From assembly GCA_002633005.1 (NCBI GenBank), contig NMRA01000267.1:351765-415764 (forward strand): DNA of 64,000 nucleotides. Reading direction: 5' to 3'. The notes below the pieces were generated by a model that was not told the DNA's origin, did no database searches, and saw nothing but the letters and a program-made list of their open reading frames with translations. The stretch comes from Phoronis australis (lineage: Eukaryota; Phoronida; Phoronidae). The position numbers and the translations under genes are program-made. Shown piece after piece: positions 35,061 to 46,791 of this stretch. Numbering within the stretch: position 1 is the stretch's first letter; the number at the start of each line of letters is the position of its first letter.

Positions 35061-37489
35061 GTTAGGAAAAAACATGAGACTGAGATCGATACCCGTCAGG
35101 AAGTGGAGTACAGGATTTTCACATATTACTTTTCGGCAGGATCCTGTGCAGATCGTGAAAGAGTCATAATCGTTGTACTCAAAATCGAACCTTAATTTAT
35201 TTTTGACATTTTATGTTCTATTTTTGTGCGAACGCAAGGTATGTTCTATAATTCTCTGCAAAATTACATTATGGTTTGCGTGAACTATTGTCCAGTAGTT
35301 TGCACTTAATGGCCCCATCATTAAAACTATAAGTTTGAATCTGAGCTCGAAATTTCGAGTTTCTATCTCTAGCTTGAATGTAGAGGTCATCCAGTGCAAA
35401 TGGAGAGCCGTTCACCTAATTCTAAATATACTCTAACACAGAATAATAGACACTTATCATGAGTTCGTACAAAAATAAAATGGAAAATGTCAAATGTAAT
35501 TTCGACATCAATTTCGTATGCACAGATTACACCTCGGACCCTAAACTTGGATAGCAGTGACGAGGTAGTTGGCTAAAACTAATTAGGTAGGCCTAATATC
35601 TTATTTTGTTTCCAATTAATCACGTCTGTTGCATAAGTAAGTTCAGTCTGCTAACAACCTGTACCCTGTCACTGTTGATTCACTGGAGTTTTGCTTTGTA
35701 TTTGAAGTGACTTGAACGGGTGTGATTCTTTATTTGTCTTCCTGTCTACTGTCCAATTATAATTCCACTCTAGAATTCAACTTGCATACACGGTACAAAA
35801 TCGACCTCATTCGTTTTCGAAACGCTTACTGAGCATTAGCCAGCCAGCTACCTGTAGAAAGACTATATATTTAGTAAAGAGCTTTGCACCAAAGGTAACC
35901 GAGCATTAAAAGTATCCTTATACAAATTATCAGGAAACTTTGTAAATACACATATTTGTACATCATCTTTCATCCAGGTGAAGTACTTGATCCACGACAT
36001 TATAACCAAAACTTCTAGGAAAACTCGATCTAATTTTGAAAAGCAGTCTGGAGTTGTTATCCAGGAACATCAGCAGAGTGAAAAATTTTGCGGGAATCAG
36101 TCTCCATTCCCCTGTAGTGGGTGTCAGAAAAAATTACGGTGTTTGTCCTGAATTTTTTATCTAGAATTTTGCATTTGTAAATGTAACCTTTCAAATTTTC
36201 GGGTTAATGCATTAATGAAATAACAATTATGTTATTACAGAATCGACAACTTGCTAATTCTATTCGCAGTTTGAAAAAAAGACCTTCATGGGAGGTGCAT
36301 TTATAGGTGTTTATGTTATATGATTCACCAGAAATTGCAAAAGCCTGAATGTAATTAGGATGCTCGAAACTCTAGATTTGCAACTAAGCAGAGTTAGTCT
36401 AGGATTTCGAGCAAATGAGCTTTCTCATATGTACATCCTTGATTACAACAAACCGGAACCGGGTGTTTGTTGATAGTGAATGTGAACATAATCCGGTGCA
36501 GAGGTATGTTTTGGATGTAAAGCTACCTATTCTGGGAAGTCACTGTTGTCAAAGTAATTATAGGTACTGGGGACAAGGGTTCTGTTTCATAAAAATGACT
36601 TAAAACGTAAGACCGAAATTTTTGGTATCACGCTCCCACGTTGCTGTTACGATCAACGTGTCACTTTGGCTCTGACCTGCTGTGCTATGTTTTATGTTCA
36701 AAAGGCCGATACTGTACATTTTTAAGTAGTAGCAACCAGTCACCTACTTTATTAGGCATTTTTGTGACACCCTCACTGACTATAATCACTCTTGTTGTGT
36801 TTTTCAGTGTCTTGGTTGTCATGTATGAAATGATTTCATAGCAAATGATTACACCGTTTCATCTTACGTACTTTTGATCTCGCAATCTTTTTAAGAATGC
36901 GACCAATTTTTTGCTCAGCGTCAACGTTTAGACACGAAAGTGCAAATTGTTGGAGACCACAGGAAGAATAGATGCTACTGGGAGAAGAATATATATCTGA
37001 TGGAAGATTCTCTGAATTTCGAAAAAAATGCCATCATGGATAAACAAATTCATGATTTTAACAGTGTGAACCGTGATGCGACATTACTTAACGCCTCTCT
37101 TTAAAATTGAAATGAAGACATGAGTGGATGAAAATCTAATCATGTTAATCACTAGATAGAGACCAGCATCTGATAAGTTAGCTCTACATATTCCCAAATC
37201 ACAATTCCAAATGCATTTAATTTAAAATGTCTTGTTTTCACACTGGAAGACAACAACGGTGTTTTGAATCAAAATATGAATGCCGTAAGTCAATGCTGTC
37301 AACGAAACTAGGATTCACCCCTTTTTTAAGAAGATACTGAAATCTTGTTACTAATATTTTTAGAATATTACCAAGCAATCATGAGTACATTACAGTCGAG
37401 AAATAGTTTGTAGACATTATATCAGTTACTTGAAATTTTGTGCATTTTCTCAAATAATTTGCACTTTTGCTCAAGCGAGATTTAATTAT
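35061..37489. other. unassigned intergenic DNA
   Basis: About 2.4 kb in which I recognise nothing. All open frames are short and without domains. Confidence 0.4.
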
Positions 37490-37823
37490 TTTTCCAAAAT
37501 AGTTGTGTGGAGTGTCTGCTGAGACAATTTCTATAATTCCATACATTTCACAGATCCTATGCATTTCCACAATAGGTTTATCAAATAAGCTTATACGTGT
37601 AATTTAAACCATTGACATCTCCAATCCCACTCAAACGCTTTCTTGAAGAGACAATTAATTCTGAACCTGCCTCTTACAATGTTTTGTTGTTAATGTGTGA
37701 AAACTAAAATATCTAGGCGGAATGTTGTTTTCCAGAGCCAGGTTGAGCTTCTGAAATCGTTCTTATTTCTTCCGTCCAATTTTTGAAAATGTTGCACTAA
37801 TTCAAGCCTCATCCAACAGTGTT
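37490..37823. repeat. dispersed repeat block A, copy 2
   Basis: The partner of 570-890, collinear. It is cut at 37824 by the gypsy element; block B resumes at about 40590. Confidence 0.75.
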
Positions 37824-37911
37824 TGTTATGTTTTTGTAATAAAAAGAAGCAGAAACGAATAAAAGAAATGTAAAATATATTGACAGGAACTAAGAATGAC
37901 GTCACAAAAGG
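37824..37911 (-). repeat. gypsy 3' LTR, truncated
   Basis: This matches the first 90 bp (plus-strand order) of the LTR at 40455-40572 and then breaks off at cacaaaagg, joining protease-end sequence. The deletion that removed pol took the inner part of this LTR. Confidence 0.75.
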
Positions 37912-37929
37912 GTTTTAATAGGTCTGGAA

Positions 37930-38532
37930 ATTCATCTCAGATAATTTTGCTGAAACTCTACATCACTTTTCTTGTCTTCAAAACAAACAACACCAACTTT
38001 GTCATTTTGGCTGTCATCACGCAAAATGGAATTCCTACAGAGTGCAGTGACATCAATCTTTAGTTGTCGAACTGCCGTTCGGCCAACAATATTCAAATCT
38101 TGTTTGCTTACTACTAATTCAATGTTTGCTGTATGCTGCAAATCGGACTGTAATGTTGCGTTTGTACTGAAAATTCCCTGAACTGGTAATGGTTTTTCAT
38201 TTCCGCGAAATACTGATTGTGTGATGGAGATAAAACAGGTTTTCTACGTTTAAACCAAATCTTCTCCGAAATGAAATTGTCCGGTGATCCAGTATCTACG
38301 TCAAATGTCTGTTTTTTGCCGCATATGTGAACAACAATCTGAATTGGATATCGATCCGAAATGTGATTAACTTTCTGTTCTGGCCTTGCTAAAATACTGC
38401 TTACTTTATCCCTAGCCTTTCTTTTGCTTAGACATACAGCATCTATACGATCTTTCTTGTGACAGAAACGGCATTCAGTCTCTTTAAAACGACAATCCAT
38501 TGCCGCGTGGTCTTTTTTCCACAACGGGGACA
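37930..38532 (-). pseudogene. gypsy gag end and aspartic protease
   Basis: The minus frame begins within the first zinc knuckle (DHAAMDC, completing CPRCGK of the other frame). It has a second, changed knuckle CRFCHKKDRIDAVC, then FDVDTGSPDNFIS with an intact D-T-G active-site triad, and ends near LNIVGRTAVRQLKIDV. It retains a complete-looking retropepsin but no polymerase downstream. Confidence 0.8.
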
Positions 38533-38834
38533 TGCTCTCTTTGGAAAATGCCTAAACTTTTGTATTTTGCCCTGCCTGCTTTCTTCCCTCCTTTTCTTTT
38601 GTAACTTAAGCACCGGATCTCCGTAAACCGTTTCTTTTGCAATTTTGGACGCCTCTTCAATTTCTGTTGCTCTTTCTATGGTTTTCTTAAAAGATAATTC
38701 GTCATCTTTTATTTTGAAAAGGGCTTTTAGGACAGCCTCATTATTAATTGAACAAATAAATCTAATTCTCATAGCTTCGTCCTGAGGATCCTTTATTGTT
38801 GGAAAATCGCATTTTGCAGCGTCTTGTCGAATAC
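38510..38834 (-). pseudogene. gypsy gag, central and C-terminal part
   Basis: From the junction at 38834 the minus frame reads RQDAAKCDFPTI, DEAMRIRFICSI and a basic stretch, and ends in CPRCGK. An extra A in a run then shifts the frame, so the first C-x2-C-x4-H-x4-C knuckle spans two frames. Gag would coat element RNA. Confidence 0.8.
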
Positions 38835-39964
38835 ACAGGCGCTTGGGTTTATGGCAAATGACGTCACTCAATAATATATATAAGAAAACATAAAGGTTGG
38901 ACACTCGAAATCTGTTTGCTCAGAATTTTCTACTCAAATATGCATGGAACTCCACGAAACTAGCATCGGACAACTCTTAGAATACCTTCTTTCATTTGAT
39001 CTCTTCAAATTGCCTTCGAGTGGTGATTTGGCGACAAAAATGCCAAAAGAATGCCAAAATCACAAATTCAAGGACCTGATTCCGTGATGTCATGGCAGAC
39101 GGTCTTCGCACATCCGGGTTTTGACCGACGCTCCCGAGCTAAATCCGAAAGTCTAATTTCGCGCGGCTTTCGCCGTCAATCCATCGACTACTTGATCATG
39201 AGAAGCAGAGAGCACTTTATTGCCAAATAAATGTAATTACTCACATATTTGTGTCAAATATAAATTATCCTGATACAGTATTGATATGCGAAGTTTTTTG
39301 TGTACTGTGATTTCTTATGAAGGTTTTACTTTTGGCCAAAACCATTGAGTTAACTCGTCGGCCACGCGCATTGTAATACTTGCACGGGCTGCGTTTCCTG
39401 GCCGAGTGTGTGTTGTGCTTCAATCAAAAAAGTGCGTGATGTCAAGATGAGAAACAAGATACGCCAGTTTATGCAATAAAATTCTAAGTTAAGGGCTAAA
39501 ATGAGCCGTCAGTGGAATAAAGTTACAAATAATCATTAAAATACTAACTTTAACATTCTCAATTAGTTGAGTTTTGGATTAGAGTTATTGAATTTGAAAT
39601 ATAGGTTGCTTGCTCAAACTTGAAGTTTCACCTACGTCAGGCGTACAAGTTGAAGCACAACAGAAATCCGCCATGTTTACTATTTCAGGTCCTTGAATTC
39701 AGAGTTTTGAGATTGTTTTGGAAATTCCATCGCCAATTCACCACTCACGAAGACAGTTAATGGGATCTAGGAAAGATAAGGCTTCGAAGGTTTATGCAAC
39801 ACCAGACTGAGGGAGGTGCACGCAGATTTTATTTGGATTTTGGACGGTTGAAGTTGGGAGCCTCGGCTTTGCAAAGTTTAAGTGTCCAACCTTTATGTCT
39901 TCTTATATATATATATATATCTATATATTGTGACGTCATTTGCGATAAACCCAAGCGCCTGTGG
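38835..39964. mobile_element. 1.13 kb hairpin-type element with 8-bp target duplication
   Basis: TCGAATAC lies directly outside both ends (38827-38834, 39965-39972), and the gag frame is continuous when it is removed. The ends acaggcgcttgggtttat and, on the other strand, ccacaggcgcttgggtttat start long imperfect inverted arms of about 230 bp. These share cgtcact...aataatatatataagaa, cataaaggttggacact and, farther in, ttcaaggacctga. No ORF. The 8-bp duplication and CAGG-type ends suggest a non-autonomous hAT-like element. Confidence 0.88.
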
Positions 39965-40423
39965 TCGAATACGAGCTGCTAGCTCCTGTATCGTCTCACC
40001 TGGCTGTCTTTTTGCGTTAGACCAAAATTTGAATCGCTCCCGGACTACAAAATACTTCGAATCGAATTGATTCTACATCAGTGTTGTAATTTCATTGATT
40101 GTCAGGTGATTGATATACTTGGGAGGTGTCTGCTGCTCTGCCAAAGTTGCAAGCAACTTATAAACTGTAGACGTCTGATTCGTCAAGAAAGTTTGTGAAA
40201 GTTTCTCCTTAGGTATGGAGTGTGCCCCTGCAAATGTTTGGGATCTGGACCAATAATCCTTCCAGAGTTCCAGTGAACTGTCGAACGCACCAAAAGTTGG
40301 CGAAGATGTCGTTGGTTGGTGCATCAGCCTTCTAGTTATCATCTCAGCAAAACGCTTAGGATTCTCTTGCTGTTGCTTGATTTGTTGTTGTAATAACGAA
40401 ATAATGCCAGCCAACTCACCCAT
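39965..40423 (-). pseudogene. gypsy gag, N-terminal part
   Basis: The first ATG after the 5' LTR is at 40421-40423 and reads MGELAGIISLLQQQI, with a Gln-rich coiled-coil start, 30 bp inside the LTR. The frame continues to an in-frame TAG at about 40073-40075. It then goes on in the same frame (FVVRERFKFW, GETIQELAARIR) to the 38835-39964 insertion, so a nonsense change precedes the insertion site. Confidence 0.8.
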
Positions 40424-40454
40424 CTTTTTATATCCTGCCAACTGTGCCAAAATC

Positions 40455-40572
40455 TGTTATGTTTTTGTAATAGAAAGAAGCAGAAACGTATAAAAGAAAT
40501 ATAAAATATTGACAGGAATTAAGAATGACATCACAAAAGGATGACGTCATAGAAAACTATTACATCACAACA
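40455..40572 (-). repeat. gypsy 5' LTR
   Basis: 118 bp with TG...CA ends (TGTTATG ... CAACA). It contains two GACGTCA/GACATCA-like words. The sequence just inside it would be the primer-binding site, but I cannot match it to a tRNA with confidence. Confidence 0.7.
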
Positions 40573-41010
40573 ATGTTGTCCGCTAATGTTGTTAGAGTAG
40601 TTCTTTTGCCGCCTTTGTACAGTACACCGAGTGGAATAAGTGCCACTGTCCAAACACGATTAAACAACCTGATCACTAAAGACTATACTCAAGGGCACAA
40701 AATTTACAAAAATCTCAAGCAATTTCATCGGATTCTGCTGATTTTCCGGTTTTCATTCGTTCCAAGATAACAACGCATTTAGCAGTCCCCCCGGTACGAG
40801 TGTCTTACGTTACTACTACTGTGCCCCCTAAAGACAGATTTCGGAAGTAAAATCAGTAAGATTATTTCTAAGGTAAAAATCGTAGCCTAAGCGCATAACA
40901 CTTTTGAGGGGTTCAGGTCTAGTGACCATTTTTTGTAACTAACCAAGGGTTTGCCCCTAAACAGCAGAGCCAGTGTATTTATGACGTATGAGAAGTAGTA
41001 TTATACCACA
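40573..41010. repeat. dispersed repeat block B, copy 2
   Basis: The partner of 905-1320, collinear. A tract that is continuous with the LINE fragment in copy 1 is here followed by an 880-bp insertion-rich stretch. Confidence 0.75.
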
Positions 41011-41084
41011 ATATTAGAGTCAAATGGCAAATACAACCGTGTAATAACCCATTTAGTTAACTCACTAGTGAGATAACATTTTGG

Positions 41085-41163
41085 CGGGAAACCGAGGCCG
41101 GTGTCGAACCTGGGCCTAAAGAGTTTGAGTCGCCGACTTTACCACTACACCATTCAGCGGCTG
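41085..41163 (-). repeat. tRNA-derived segment (SINE-like promoter)
   Basis: On the minus strand TGGTGTAGTGGTAAAG fits an A box and AGGTTCGACACC fits a B box 35 nt later. The stems pair poorly, so it is not a functional tRNA. It is probably the head of a SINE. Confidence 0.55.
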
Positions 41164-41712
41164 ACGTCATCGAACGTAAAAATAGAATACTTAAATGAGC
41201 ACGCCCACCAATCGCATGTTCAGCAAAGGGCATTGTACCGACATCTACATGTATACGCTGTGAAAAATAAGACGCATAATTTCCATAAAACGATATTTCA
41301 GTGCAGTGAAATTTTTCTCTCGTGTTCCCTGACTTGTAAATCACCTATCTCCAATTTGAATGCGGGTATCGTGCCTTCGTGATCTTTTGACTGGAGCATT
41401 ATACTCAGTCAGTCCTAGTGGTAACCTACTTTAGCAGACGATATTTTCCCGGTCGAAGCTTAGCCTGATAAAATGTGTAGTAAGCTATAATAGTTACTAA
41501 ACCTTAATTTATAGATTCACTTGATTTCTATTTTGTTTAAATTTTCAATTGGTTTTGAGTAAAAGCATTATTTGACAAAAATAGTGCCGGCTTTTCTTAA
41601 AAGGTCACGATCTCCGACCCCGGGCCTCTGACATAGAAAGTAGCAACAAAGCCGGGACGAGACGAGAAAGTTAGATCGATTCATTGCGATGTTTCTCGTT
41701 CAGTATGTGGTA

Positions 41713-41882
41713 TAAATAGATTATTACATGTTCTCAGTCGTTATCCCCCTTATCTAGAGCCATCGTGGATTTTGTAGAATTATCACCCTCGGGGCTAACG
41801 CACCCCGGCGATAATTCTCCAAAATCCTCTCGGGCTCTAGATAACGGGGGATAACGACTTCGCCATGTAATAATCTATATTT
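41713..41882. mobile_element. 170-bp fold-back MITE
   Basis: Arms starting tagattattacatg with gtcgttatccccc and tatctagagcc are nearly perfect inverted copies over about 75 bp, meeting around ctcggggctaacgcaccccg. It lies in the stretch that is absent between blocks B and C of copy 1. Confidence 0.85.
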
Positions 41883-41885
41883 ATG

Positions 41886-42353
41886 TAAATCAACTAGTGG
41901 AGGTTGTCTCCCAATATAAATATCTTAGGATATTTTTACACCAAGACTAATTTGCGACTAAAACTCTGGGACGACAAGGTAGCAAAACTGCTATCTTTAA
42001 ACAGGTGCACGGAATTACCATTGAGGCTATCAACTGTTTGATGATAAAATTGCTGGTCTAACTATACGCTACGGTGCGGAAATCTGGGGATTTAAAGAAT
42101 GTATATGTCAGATTCTATAAAATTGATTTTGGAGTTGAAAACTCTTGCTCAAACACAGCGGTATTTGGCGAATTTGAAATTCATCCGCTTGAAGCAAAGT
42201 ACACATGTGTAAATATTGGCTAAAGTTGTTGAAAATACCACCTACTAGATACATTAAAGTGGCCTGTGACATGTTAGAGAATTTACGTCACAACAGAAGT
42301 GATACTTGGGTATCTCTTGTTAGACAATTGCAATCAAAATACGGCTTTGATGA
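41886..42353 (+). pseudogene. LINE reverse-transcriptase C-terminal fragment, copy 2
   Basis: The partner of 1325-1851: YKYLRI at the start, WLKLLKIPPTRY in the middle, RQLQSKYGFDD at the end. Several frame changes. It is truncated by a palindromic element at 42354 and lacks the C-terminal zinc-like block. Confidence 0.75.
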
Positions 42354-42438
42354 CCATAGACCATGGGCGGCGCAGCACTGAAAAAAGAGGAGGAGCTATA
42401 GCCCCCAGCCCCTTATGGTGCGGCGCCCATGGTCTATT
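42354..42438. mobile_element. GGGCGGCGCAGC palindromic element, copy 1
   Basis: ATAGACCATGGGCG at the left and its inverse at the right enclose gcgcagcactgaaaaaag and gagctatagccccc. Related copies lie at 42925-43033 and 48817-48886. Confidence 0.8.
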
Positions 42439-42452
42439 AGCAAATGTGCCTT

Positions 42453-43800
42453 TTTAATTTTTGTTTATTGAACTTTGGGCCTGAGGCCTTTAATACAGTC
42501 AGAGATTTCGGAAGTAAAACCAGTAAGATTATTCCTAGGGTGAAAACCATGCACCAAACGCGTAACGCTTTTAACGTGTTCAGGTCTAGTGACTATTTTT
42601 CGTAACTAACCTAGTTTCTGGTCACTGCCTGCCTGGGTTTGCCTCAAATAGCAGAGTCAGCGCATGTATGACGCGAGGGAGGGACGAAAGTGATGATGAC
42701 CAGAAATGGGGACGCGATAGGGAGAAATATGGAATTTGAAACCATGAAGAGCAAGCTTTTGGTCAAATTAATTCCCCCATAATACTATTTGTCTTCTTAC
42801 GAGCTTGAGTAAGTAGGTGCGACCTGCAAAAATCATCTTACCCGTGTAATTGTCTCTCTGGGCTGGGATGAATACTAAACTTCAAAACTATCCGCTGGAT
42901 AAGTTTGATTGTTTCGTGACGTCACATGGCCGGCGCACCACATGGGGGGGGCTGTAGCCCCCACTTTTTTCAGTGCTACGCCGCACATGGTCTATAGGCG
43001 GTGTACCAAATGGGGGCTTTTCTCATTGCAGCGCCGCCCGGGCGTCAGAGCATAGGGAAACATTGCGAGGTCTTTGTTGCTATGCAGCGTATAACTTTTA
43101 TGCAACTGAGCTAAATATATGATAAAAGCTACACTTTTAACAGTTGCTTCAGTCGGGAAACGGGGAATAACAGCTTTTCTTGTAGGTTTTCTGTTGAGGA
43201 TGCCAGCTATTAGATCACAAAATTTTTGTCATATCCTACAATGTCACCAAAATATTTATATAGCGTGAAGTACGAAACCTTCCCTATTTTGAAGACTCTA
43301 TCTTAACTTGTAAAAGCATGTTGAAATGTTTATTTTTCAACCACCTGTGAGCTATTTTCATTTGTTTCCGGTTAAATGATTTTTTAAAAGAGATGCCGCA
43401 AACGAACAGTTACTGACAATGAGTGTGGCTTTCGCATATTGGATTTCCTGGTGTAACGTACAATGAAAATATAATTAGGCAAATTCATCGATGGTCCAAA
43501 TATACACATCTTCCAATTGTGTCGGAGGGCACAAGATCAAGGCAGTGTATGGTAACACCATAAGCCCTCACTATTGGACAGTTCGTATTCAATGAATTAT
43601 CTCGATCGCTTTTTGTTGTTTTTGAATGACAGTGTACGAACAGTTATTAAAATTTGAGTGACACACGCATCTCTGCAGAATATGTTACCTCCGGTACTGA
43701 GATGAACGAACTGGTGTACCTAGCGCGATATTGCCGTCACCAATAAGATGTAGCTCATTGGTCGTCAGTTGACTGCACTTTCACCTTCCCGCTGCGCACG
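42453..43800. repeat. 1.4 kb dispersed repeat (block D), copy 2
   Basis: The partner of 8166-9649, with the uninterrupted continuation ccttcccgctgcgcacggtg that shows where the RNase H LINE entered copy 1. No recognised ORF. Confidence 0.85.
42925..43033. mobile_element. GGGCGGCGCAGC palindromic element, composite copy 2
   Basis: It contains catggccggcgcacc, gggggctgtagccccc and a cagtgctacgccgcacatgg arm. A second half-unit (ggcggtgtaccaaatggggg ... gcagcgccgcccgg) follows directly. This looks like two insertions or a rearranged copy. It is absent from the partner at 8.6 kb. Confidence 0.65.
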
Positions 43801-43920
43801 GTGTTTTCGTAGTCTCGGCTAGTTCCACTGTTCGCCGACACGAACAAAATTCGTTTCCGCCCGACGGCAACCCACGAGGCCCGACGGCACCGGTGAAATT
43901 TAGAATTTCGTGTCCGTCAC

Positions 43921-44198
43921 CAGGGGCGGATCCAGGATTTTGAGTTGGGGGGGGGGCAGGGCACAGGAATAACCAGAATTTCGCCACATGCGCGCACTCA
44001 GCCTGAAATGTAGGACCTTATTACTAAAGAAAGGTAAACAGGGTTTTTTCAAGGCCTATGCGTTGTGCATTCACCCCCCGAGCCCCCCTCTGGGTACACG
44101 AATATGCTAGTCAGCAATTTGCACCCCGATCTGCCAAATGGTATCTGGGAGAATTTTAGGGGGGCATGGCCGAATGGCCCCCCGTAAATCCGCCACTG
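43921..44198. mobile_element. CAGNGGCGGAT-family element with GTCAC target duplication
   Basis: The left end is caggggcggatccaggattt and the right end, on the other strand, is cagtggcggatttacggggg. GTCAC lies directly outside both ends (43916-43920, 44199-44203). At 278 bp it is the shortest complete member and a good reference for the family. Non-coding. Confidence 0.9.
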
Positions 44199-44576
44199 GT
44201 CACAGCCTCAGTATTGTGTACTCAGACAGCTACGCCTGTGTGCCCAAGAAAGTTTCATACCTGTAGCCATCACCACACTTAAGGAGGCGAAAAAATCCCA
44301 TTTTCAATTCGACACTATCTGACACGAACTTGTGCCCTACGCCTCATTGAGCCCGTCTTCGGGTCGACGTCCTCCATTATCTTCACTATGATGAAGTTTC
44401 CGCTTTTGTAAAAGGAAGGAGAAGAAAAGAAGAAGAAAATGACGATGACAATGAAGAAGTCTTGTGTATTTCTAACAATTTTAGTATTGCACAGGATCAT
44501 GTTCAATAAATCTTCCATTGTCTTGGTGAGTACAAACTTATAGTACGGAGCAAGCAAAGACGTTGACTAACTTCAT

Positions 44577-46060
44577 TGGTCGCCGCCATTGTTGTGTCAT
44601 GGACTGTGGCGAAACCTAGCGGGTGTGTGAGCCGACGAAGTACTCGAGGCGTCGACTACCATGGCCGATTAATATTTTAATTTGTCAAATTCAAAATGGT
44701 GGAGCGTTTTTGTTTAAAATATTGAGAACAAAAATATGAGCAATGTAATGGAAAAATACAAATAGGCAAAATATAGAGTAAATCGGGCAAAAGTAAATAA
44801 ATTTTGAGACAAACATCATAAACAAGGGGGTGACTCAGTAATCAGAGGTGAGCAGGTGAAAGTTGGTAATCGGAGGGTGTGAAGGTACAGAACCTGTAAG
44901 ATTTTGTCGAGGGGGGAAAGGTCAGGGAAGTAATAAACATAGCATAGATCTGCTGAAAAAGAGGTAGGAGCAAAAACGAGGAGTGGGGCGCCCCTCAACC
45001 AAAAAGTTGGTGGCGGAGATAGATTTCTGCTCCGAATATTCTAAGTGCTAATATCAATTAATTAACGAGTAATTTTTAAAAGTTTCAACACACAAACTTT
45101 GTTTAAGAATAAAATTGAAAAGTTAACGAACTCTCCTCCCCCCCAACCACCAAATGTTTCCTGCGCCAATGTCCAAAAACTGCACACTTACGCCATCAAA
45201 AGACGGGTACAGATCCTTGTTTCGAAAATTCGAACGTTACGAAATTCTACATTCAAGTAGGGTGCCCGTACCCAGTTACATTAAACAGTTCTAAATACCG
45301 ACCCATTAGGGGCATATCCAAGAATTTTTAAAGTGGTTGCAACGGATCAAAAACTTTTAAGAGGGGCTGTCCAAGTAAACAATTTGAAAATTCTAGATTT
45401 GATATCACTAAAATCAAGGGAAAATGGGTTGTCCGGACCCCTTTGACCGCCCCTAGATCCGTCTGTGCTCAACTGAGTTTCCCAAATCTTTTGCGCATTT
45501 GTTTCGTTCTTTACCCACAGTTGTTATATTTTTCTATCATTTTATCTTTATTATGACCTGACCTCTATTGACTTATGACGTTTTCTAACAATACAACCTG
45601 TATTTCTAAAAACTGAGCCATTAATTCAGTCAATCTACTTAGGGACTTAGTCCTTAAATTAGGGACGTTGCAAGAAAAGATCCCTACTTATTTTCAGTAA
45701 TATTGAGAACTCAAAATAGAAAACTAACAAATACGCAGTAGATTTAGGGAACATAGTGGTGTCGCTATTTGGGCCTGTTTCTTGCAACCCGGCACTGTAC
45801 CAGTAGCATCCGTGCGTGATGGTACCTGAAATGGGTAACAAATTGAGAAGGAATGGGGTAGGGAGTTGAAAATCAGAAAGAGATGAAATTCTTGCCTACA
45901 CTCCAGTAAACCTGCCTTGTATGCCCTCATAAAACAGTCAACATGCCTATTGAATACACAGTCAATTTGAGGTATTTTTACGATGCTTTGCAGATCTCGT
46001 AAACCATTCACATTTTTTTAATATTAAATCAACTATCAGCAGTTAATTAAAGTAGTAGGT
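44577..46060. repeat. 1.4 kb dispersed repeat E, copy 2
   Basis: The partner of 16693-18110, also carrying the short ggggcatatcc...ggatc-ended element at about 45308-45467. Open frames differ from the first copy. Confidence 0.8.
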
Positions 46061-46365
46061 TGAAAGCTATTTAGTTGTTGGTAATATGTATACACATGTG
46101 TTGACTGTAACTAAACCACGTTTCTTTTTATTTCATCTAGCAAATTCGTCTATAATTCGTTTAAAAACGCTCCCACTTCCCCATAAAATTTTGAGAACAC
46201 AACATTTTCAACTTCGGCTATCTTCGGAAAATACGTCACACCAGGGAAGTGACCAGATCATTGCCCAGTCTGTTCATAGTGTCCATTGCTGTGTGCCAAT
46301 AGAAGTACTTTTTCCAACTTAGACGAAGTTTTACATTAAACTGGAGTAAAATAATTTGAAGAAGA

Positions 46366-46628
46366 ATGCCGGACCGTTGTGTAGTTGGAGTCTGTGACAA
46401 AACGCCACGGGCTGGAGTATCTATGCACAAGTTTCCACCGATCCAAGACTGCGTCGCAAGTGGGAAGACTTTGTGAAATCCTCGAGTGGAGCGTCGCCGT
46501 ATTCGGTAATATATAGCGAACATTTTTCTATGGATTGCTTTGAGGACGACAGCGTGCAATACGAGTATAGTTGTAAACCAAGATATGTGAACTGTACATC
46601 CCGACGCTTTGCGGAAGGTAGTAGGCCT
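46366..46628 (+). pseudogene. THAP-domain relic
   Basis: The frame from ATG 46366 reads MPDRCVVGVCDKT then VSMHKFPP, the C-x4-C and the F-P of a THAP zinc finger. A one-base shift follows. The other frame then gives RRKWEDFVKSSSG, SVIYSEHFSMDCFEDD. The third zinc ligand, normally Cys in a VCSEHF phrase, is Tyr here, so zinc binding is lost even without the frameshift. It could be a relic of a P-type transposase or of a host THAP gene. Confidence 0.75.
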
Positions 46629-46791
46629 TAGCAGTGCCGAGTTATGGATGTGTTTAGACAGTAACCACAGTCTCTAGCTTGCTCACTAGAGGCAGTGTAG
46701 CTCTTATGAGCACTTCTTACGCCGGAAGCTTTTCGTCGAATTATGCCTCACACCGACTAAACATCAAAGCCACGTTGTTATAAATACTTTA

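Larger units (their letters stand above)
37824..40572 (-). mobile_element. gutted gypsy-type LTR retrotransposon
   Basis: The element starts TGTTATGTTTTTGTAATA on the plus strand and ends ACATCACAACA. The flanks gtgtt and atgtt agree at four of five positions, and it sits between two halves of a repeat that is continuous at 0.57-1.3 kb, so the insertion is clear. On the minus strand the order is LTR, gag, zinc knuckles, protease, then directly a truncated LTR. RT, RNase H and integrase have been deleted. It also carries a 1.13 kb insertion in gag. Confidence 0.85.

Noticed and set aside
41085-41163. Functional tRNA gene on the minus strand
   Set aside because: A and B boxes are present but the acceptor and T stems do not pair, so I call it a tRNA-derived repeat.
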